From positions 7,101 through 71,100 of the forward strand of contig JAVBVZ010000024.1 in the NCBI GenBank assembly GCA_036679405.1: a stretch of DNA of 64,000 nucleotides, read 5' to 3'. Shown here in pieces: positions 60,409 to 64,000 of the stretch. Each line of letters begins with the position of its first letter. Positions within the stretch are counted from its first letter, which is position 1. Below the pieces are notes generated by a model that searched no databases, had not been told where the DNA came from, and saw only the letters and a program-made list of their open reading frames with translations. This DNA is from JAEYKI01 sp036679405 (GTDB taxonomy: Bacteria > Bacillota > Clostridia > Christensenellales > Christensenellaceae). A program made the translations under genes and the position numbers.

Positions 60409-61245
60409 ATGGATAACAAAGCAGCCTACCAGGGCATTGAAGGTTCCTACGGAAGCGAAGCCGCGCGCCTGTTTTTTGGCGGCGGGGCAGACCTTGTGCC
60501 CTGCGACACTTTTAAAGACGTTTTTGCAGCGGTGACCGGCGGGACGTGCGGCAGCGGGATTGTTCCGGTGGAAAATTCCATAACCGGGTCGGTGGTGCAG
60601 AACTATGATTTGCTGGACGCCTACAACTGTTTTATAACGGGCGAACTGATCCTGCCCGTAAACCATGTGCTGCTGGGCGTTCCCGGCGCTGAAACCGGGG
60701 ACATCAATAAAGTTTATTCCCACGAACAGGGGCTTTTGCAGTGCGCGGATTACCTGGCGGCGCATAAAGGCTGGCAGCGCATCCCTTATCTGAACACCGC
60801 CATGGCGGCGCAGTATGTTGCCGGGGAGGGCGATAAATCCCTGGCCGCAATTGCAAGCCGTTACGCCGGAGAAAAATACGGCCTTTCGGTGCTGGCGCAG
60901 GATATAAGCGGACGGGCCAACAATTCCACCCGCTTTTTTGCAGTGGAGGCCGCCCCGGCAGGGAAGGCCCCCTTTGATTTTTCCAAAAACACGGCGCAGG
61001 GCAACAAAGCAAGCCTGCTGTTTACCCTGCGGCATGAAAAAGGCTCCCTTGCCCGCGCGCTGGTACTGCTTTCAGATTTAAATTTAACGCGCATAGAAAG
61101 CCGCCCCTCCCCAAATGAAAACTGGGAGTACCGCTTTTACGTGGATCTGGAAGGCGACCTTGCAAACCTCCCCGCCATACTGGCCGGGCTCTCCGCCTAC
61201 TGCTTAACCGTGCGCCTGCTAGGCATATACCAGTCGGCACGGTGA
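60409..61245 (+). CDS. pheA: Prephenate dehydratase
   Basis: Converts prephenate to phenylpyruvate for phenylalanine synthesis. Periplasmic-binding-like catalytic domain with YQGIEGSYGSEAA near residue 7, GIVPVENSITGSVVQNYDLL near 49 and the TRF motif in NNSTRFFAVE near 178; then an ACT regulatory domain (about 200-275) with the Phe-binding ESRPSPNENWEYRFYVD. 278 residues. No chorismate mutase domain is fused. Second gene of the attenuated operon. Confidence 0.95.
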   Translation: MDNKAAYQGIEGSYGSEAARLFFGGGADLVPCDTFKDVFAAVTGGTCGSGIVPVENSITGSVVQNYDLLDAYNCFITGELILPVNHVLLGVPGAETGDINKVYSHEQGLLQCADYLAAHKGWQRIPYLNTAMAAQYVAGEGDKSLAAIASRYAGEKYGLSVLAQDISGRANNSTRFFAVEAAPAGKAPFDFSKNTAQGNKASLLFTLRHEKGSLARALVLLSDLNLTRIESRPSPNENWEYRFYVDLEGDLANLPAILAGLSAYCLTVRLLGIYQSAR

Positions 61246-61259
61246 CAGAGAGCTTTTTC

Positions 61260-61293
61260 CATACCCTTTCTTTTAGAAAAAAGAAAGGGTATG
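61260..61293. repeat. 15-bp perfect inverted repeat after pheA
   Basis: CATACCCTTTCTTTT (61260-61274), loop AGAA, AAAAGAAAGGGTATG (61279-61293). No T-run follows on the plus strand, so if it ends the aroF-pheA transcript it is not a standard terminator. It lies at the border where GC content drops. Confidence 0.6.
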
Positions 61294-61338
61294 ACCCAAA
61301 GAAAACCAACCACCATATAAAAGGTATAAGATGTATTG

Positions 61339-61352
61339 AAACGAATACAGGA
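61339..61352. repeat. Left copy of a 14-bp direct repeat flanking the AT-rich cassette
   Basis: AAACGAATACAGGA, identical at 63630-63643. The left copy also forms part of TGTATT/AATACA, a small palindrome (61332-61349). Between the two copies lies about 2.3 kb of AT-rich DNA with two genes, so these may be attachment sites or a target duplication. Confidence 0.5.
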
Positions 61353-61528
61353 AATCATTTTAATGCGTATTACGGTGTTATGTAGAATCTTGTCTTGCTT
61401 AGAAATCTTGACTTTTGTAACGGACTACAAAACATGTAAACAATGTACATAATATCGGCTACTCCTTTTATAGATTGAAAACTCTAAAAAGTTGCCACGC
61501 AGATACACTATAAAACAATCTATCGCTT
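61353..61528. other. AT-rich gap without a gene
   Basis: No open frame, RNA or clear terminator seen between the left repeat and the exonuclease stop codon; composition is like the cassette genes rather than the chromosome core. Confidence 0.5.
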
Positions 61529-62506
61529 TTAACTTTCATCCAACATATCGTAAAAGACATTCTCAGAAATAATCTCAATATCTGATCCGGACAGTTTAAG
61601 CTGTTCAGCTTTTTTCTGCTTAGAACTTTTCCCATCCTTGATTGTTGTACAATAATCGTTATTTCCCAGAACAAGATAATTTGTCGTTTTGTTTACTCCA
61701 TCGCCACAAAGCCCACCATGATCTACTACCAGCTGCATTGCTTCTTTTCTGAGCATGCGTTCCAATGCACCAGTAAACACAAAGACCTTTTTAAACATAG
61801 GGGAACTTTCGTCATACTCGTCCGTTGTTGCCTTAATATCCTTAGCAGACAAGCCCTTGCTCTTCGGACGCAAAGATTCAATGTTGATTCTATTATCAGT
61901 CATATATCGTTTCATATACTCGTAACATTGATTTGTTTGAATTACATCGGCCAGTGCACGATGTTCGACAGTCGATCCGACATTAAACCGTTCAATAAGA
62001 TCGCAGAGTCTATGATGGTGATTCCGTGGAAACAGCCGGCGACTCAAACGCATCGTGTCAATAAAATCGTTGCTAAATGTACGGTTAAGCGCATATACAC
62101 AGTTGTCATATATAAAGTTAATGTCAAAATTTACATTATGTCCTATAACAATATTTCCACCTACAAAATCAAGAAAATTCGGTAGAACTACTCTGATATC
62201 CGATGCAGTCGAAAGCATCTTGTTTGTTATTCCCGTTAATTCAGTGATAAAATCGTCTATTTCATAACCAGGGTTCACAAGTGATGCAAAACTGTCTACA
62301 ATAGCACCACCTTTAACTCTGATAGCACCAATTTCAATAATATCATTCCATCTCGGGTCTAAACCAGTCGTTTCAAGGTCGACCACCATATAATCCGCTA
62401 CTAATTCCAAAAGACTTTCGCCTTTGCTGTCACGGGATAATTTTTCTAATGGCTTTCCTAAGCATATCACTGTTCCTACAAAGCCTCCTCTTTCATAATT
62501 TTTCAT
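61529..62506 (-). CDS. DnaQ-like 3'-5' exonuclease with C-terminal BRCT domain
   Basis: A DEDD-family exonuclease (epsilon-like) fused to a BRCT domain. Seen: Exo I VVDLETTGLDP (Asp and Glu near residues 43-45), Exo II HNVNFDINFIYDN near 125, Exo III HRALADV near 182, and the BRCT part FVFTGALERMLRKEAMQLVVDHGG ... VNKTTNYLVLGNN (about 240-295), as in DNA ligase BRCT. About 325 residues from the ATG at 62506, chosen for GGAAGAGCAA upstream; an in-frame TTG at 62551 would overlap the preceding gene. GC content is much lower than the surroundings, so it is probably acquired. Confidence 0.85.
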   Translation of the reverse strand: MKNYERGGFVGTVICLGKPLEKLSRDSKGESLLELVADYMVVDLETTGLDPRWNDIIEIGAIRVKGGAIVDSFASLVNPGYEIDDFITELTGITNKMLSTASDIRVVLPNFLDFVGGNIVIGHNVNFDINFIYDNCVYALNRTFSNDFIDTMRLSRRLFPRNHHHRLCDLIERFNVGSTVEHRALADVIQTNQCYEYMKRYMTDNRINIESLRPKSKGLSAKDIKATTDEYDESSPMFKKVFVFTGALERMLRKEAMQLVVDHGGLCGDGVNKTTNYLVLGNNDYCTTIKDGKSSKQKKAEQLKLSGSDIEIISENVFYDMLDES

Positions 62507-62525
62507 TTGCTCTTCCAGCAAGTTA

Positions 62526-63434
62526 CTATACTGTATCGCTTGATTTATCAATAAGATAACTGTACATATTAATGACTCTTTTCCTTTCTTCGTCGTTGCT
62601 AGCTTTCTTTAACAATCTATTGAACAGACCTTGTTGAAGATAATTTGCTTCCGTTTTATCATAATAGTAATCCATAATAAAATCATGACACAAATCAATT
62701 GTATGCTTCATGTTTACCATTTCATTTTTTCTAAACCTTATAATAGTAAAATCATCTGGATTATCAGCATATTTTACATATTCTTCTTTAAAGTTACTAT
62801 GTATTGTACTTAAATATTCCACTTCGAGCTCAAATGCAACTACTATTTGTGCATGAAATAATGTATCATTATGGTTTAAGTCAAACATAGTTTTTTTTAC
62901 AACTTTGAGTATTTCAGAAAGCTTATGCGTTTTAATATTTGGAATATTATTCAAGGCTAAATATGCTTTTCCGAACGTTTCAAAATAAAAAATTGAATTG
63001 TGAAATAGCGCCGGTGTAAATGAACACAAATACTCGTTATTATAACTTTCAACATCGTAAATTTTTTCGTCCTCACAAAGGCTAATTGCTTTTTCAAGAA
63101 GCAGAGATAAAACAATATATTGATATTGACATGCATTTACGTATTGGTTGTCAATAGGATTCTTTTGTGCAACTAAGCCCATAGTGCTTATCCAAAGATA
63201 ACCATGCTCACTTTCTGAAATATGCAACAATTCCTTATCATTATAGTAAAAACACTTTTGATTAAATTCATCTAATGATATGTCCAAGGCGAATAAAAGC
63301 TGTTCCTTTAAATTATCTGGTTCAAATCTAAATGCCTCAGAAAAAATGGGGCCCGCTTTTATCCGCTTAAGTAGGTAGTCTAAGTCTTCATTAGAGTTTA
63401 TATCAATACATTTCATATCTTCATAATAACTCAT
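62526..63434 (-). CDS. Protein of unknown function, AT-rich cassette partner (302 aa)
   Basis: I recognise no family. The protein looks soluble and largely helical, with no membrane segment or signal peptide; notable stretches are HGYLWISTMGLVAQKNP near residue 78 and CHDFIMDYYYDKTEANYLQQGLFNRLLKKASNDEE near the end. Codons are strongly A/T-rich (many Asn, Ile, Tyr, Lys). It sits 19 bp upstream of the exonuclease-BRCT gene on the same strand, so they form a two-gene operon. ATG at 63434 with a weak GAGAA site. The pairing with a nuclease suggests a defence, toxin or DNA-processing role, but nothing proves it. Confidence 0.7.
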   Translation of the reverse strand: MSYYEDMKCIDINSNEDLDYLLKRIKAGPIFSEAFRFEPDNLKEQLLFALDISLDEFNQKCFYYNDKELLHISESEHGYLWISTMGLVAQKNPIDNQYVNACQYQYIVLSLLLEKAISLCEDEKIYDVESYNNEYLCSFTPALFHNSIFYFETFGKAYLALNNIPNIKTHKLSEILKVVKKTMFDLNHNDTLFHAQIVVAFELEVEYLSTIHSNFKEEYVKYADNPDDFTIIRFRKNEMVNMKHTIDLCHDFIMDYYYDKTEANYLQQGLFNRLLKKASNDEERKRVINMYSYLIDKSSDTV

Positions 63435-63470
63435 ACTATATTCTCACATTTTACTTTTTTGTAAATTAGC

Positions 63471-63487
63471 CGCGTACGCGTATTATA
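63471..63487 (-). promoter_or_regulatory. -10 box and palindrome upstream of the AT-rich operon
   Basis: Minus strand TATAAT (63482-63487), directly followed by the perfect palindrome CGCGTACGCG (63471-63480) at the expected start site; a candidate operator. The -35 box is poor. Confidence 0.45.
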
Positions 63488-63629
63488 ATCATAAAATTAA
63501 AAATGTTACATATATATAAAACATACAACAATCCACCTATAATAACAAGATTTAACACAAATGCACGTTTGCCAATTAAAGGTTTTCTTTGCGATACCTT
63601 TTTTAACGCTCTGTAAAAATCCAACATTA

Positions 63630-63643
63630 AAACGAATACAGGA
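63630..63643. repeat. Right copy of the 14-bp direct repeat
   Basis: AAACGAATACAGGA, same orientation as the copy at 61339-61352. Confidence 0.5.
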
Positions 63644-63690
63644 TAGGCTTTTGAATGAATTGCGCATTAAATTGGGCAATCATTGGAGAA

Positions 63691-63716
63691 GGCTTAGGGA
63701 GATGCGACCCTAAGCC
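63691..63716. repeat. Inverted repeat GGCTTAGGG/CCCTAAGCC
   Basis: Nine-bp perfect arms with an 8-base spacer, in the GC-rich tail between the cassette and the transposase fragment. Confidence 0.5.
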
Positions 63717-63746
63717 CCGCGGGCCGTTTGAAGGGGGTTATGGAGG

Positions 63747-63797
63747 TGTCGGAGGACGTAAGGGGGGAGATTCGGAATCCCCCCTCGTCCTCTGACA
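63747..63797. repeat. Long imperfect hairpin downstream of the IS3 transposase
   Basis: TGTC/GACA, GAGGACG/CGTCCTC, GGGGG/CCCCC and GATTC/GAATC nest into one stem of more than 20 pairs with small bulges. It may block read-through out of the insertion sequence or mark its end. Confidence 0.55.
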
Positions 63798-63892
63798 GAA
63801 ATACAATTAAACGATAGTTTGGTTTGAATATCCCGGCCCAGCCATAGCGCCCTTCAGAGAGAATTGAGAAGAATTCGGAATCCCGCTTGACC

Positions 63893-64000
63893 TTACCCCC
63901 AATTTTGCACCAAGTCAAAAGTTAGTCCGGGCTGATTTTGGGTATCGTTTTGATTCAGCCCAGCAGCATATTCTGCTGGCGTAAGATTGCCTAAAGAGCT
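63893..64000 (-). CDS. IS3-family transposase, C-terminal fragment (runs off right edge)
   Basis: The last 35 codons of an integrase-type (DDE) transposase: they read SSLGNLTPAEYAA followed by a short tail ending LVQNWG and a TAA at 63893-63895. SSLGNLTPAEY is the usual end of IS3-group OrfB proteins (the RPHSSLGxxTPxEY region). The catalytic part lies beyond the window, so intactness cannot be judged. Part of an insertion sequence whose end should lie within the next few hundred bases to the left. Confidence 0.85.
   Translation of the reverse strand, partial: SSLGNLTPAEYAAGLNQNDTQNQPGLTFDLVQNWG

Larger units (their letters stand above)
63435..63892. other. Gene-free stretch between the cassette and the IS3 tail
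   Basis: No gene is supported. It holds the operon promoter region (63471-63510), the right 14-bp repeat (63630-63643), two strong inverted repeats (63691-63716 and 63747-63797) and two copies of ATTCGGAATCCC (63770-63781, 63873-63884). GC content rises sharply after about 63,680. A 74-codon minus-strand frame at 63694-63918 is not credible as a gene. Confidence 0.6.

Noticed and set aside
63694..63918. A 74-codon minus-strand frame downstream of the IS3 transposase
   Set aside because: It overlaps the transposase end and two strong hairpins, has no ribosome binding site and no recognisable protein features.
1..64000. CRISPR arrays, rRNA operons, prophage or plasmid genes
   Set aside because: No regularly spaced repeats, no rRNA-like sequence and no phage structural or plasmid replication genes were found; the only mobile part is the IS3 tail and the possible cassette beside it.

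Overview
The window reads as chromosomal DNA of a Gram-positive clostridial bacterium (Firmicutes). Signs seen are strong AGGAGG-type ribosome binding sites, sigma-A-like TTGACA/TATAAT promoters, the gene orders rpsF-ssb-rpsR and DUF2232-gdpP-rplI-dnaB, AddB rather than RecB/RecC, a FabK-type enoyl reductase inside a full fab/acc cluster, class III fructose bisphosphatase, a folate riboswitch, and separate GluRS and GlnRS genes. The core looks fairly GC-rich for this group (roughly low to mid 50s percent, by eye). Christensenellales or a related lineage is a guess. No rRNA, phage or CRISPR is present; one tRNA is.

Layout. 1-4.7 kb (minus): addB (runs off the left edge), thpR, a small orphan protein with its own promoter and terminator, and a membrane-anchored family-3 solute-binding protein. 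4.7-8.6 kb: an SGNH hydrolase, ispE and an rRNA methyltransferase fired from one palindromic promoter, a RluA-type pseudouridine synthase and bioY. 8.6-10.5 kb (minus): a second RluA synthase, a nitroreductase and a GNAT protein. 10.5-10.7 kb: a cluster of five DnaA boxes. 10.7-16.5 kb (minus): dnaB, rplI, gdpP, a DUF2232 protein, rpsR, ssb, rpsF. 16.5-22.9 kb (minus): gltX, glnS, phzF-like, rlmH, a CPBP protease and walJ. 23-24.4 kb (plus): two-subunit fumarate hydratase. 24.4-33.8 kb (minus): the complete type II fatty acid cluster fabH-acpP-fabK-fabD-fabG-fabF-accB-fabZ-accC-accD-accA. 33.8-36.3 kb (minus): a sugar isomerase/epimerase and xylA. 36.4-38.7 kb (plus): tRNA-Arg, folC, and folT behind a tetrahydrofolate riboswitch. 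38.8-44.8 kb: a LysE-type exporter, a lipoprotein, and a LanFEG-like ABC exporter divergent from a two-component system. 44.9-53 kb: malic enzyme, patatin, a LacI regulator, malQ, fbp and galM. 53-57.8 kb (plus): a hydantoinase-family protein and a large chemoreceptor. 57.8-61.2 kb: leuB, divergent from aroF-pheA, which lie behind an aromatic-rich leader peptide and terminator. 61.3-63.6 kb: an AT-rich two-gene cassette (exonuclease-BRCT plus an unknown protein) bracketed by a 14-bp direct repeat. 63.6-64 kb: strong inverted repeats and the tail of an IS3-family transposase.

How the genes work together. The acc genes make malonyl-CoA; FabD, FabH, FabF, FabG, FabZ and FabK run the elongation cycle on AcpP; BioY can supply the biotin that AccB needs. 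FolC and FolT retain and import folate, and the riboswitch senses it. The leader peptide in front of aroF-pheA holds Phe, Tyr and Trp codons and has a plausible terminator/antiterminator pair, so it probably couples aromatic synthesis to charged tRNA. MalQ, Fbp, GalM, XylA and the LacI regulator suggest plant or host glycan sugars as carbon source.

The most notable points are the aromatic attenuator, the AT-rich exonuclease-BRCT cassette, the DnaA-box cluster beside dnaB, the apparent AUA start codon of fabK, and the palindromic promoter that should give leaderless ispE and methyltransferase messages.
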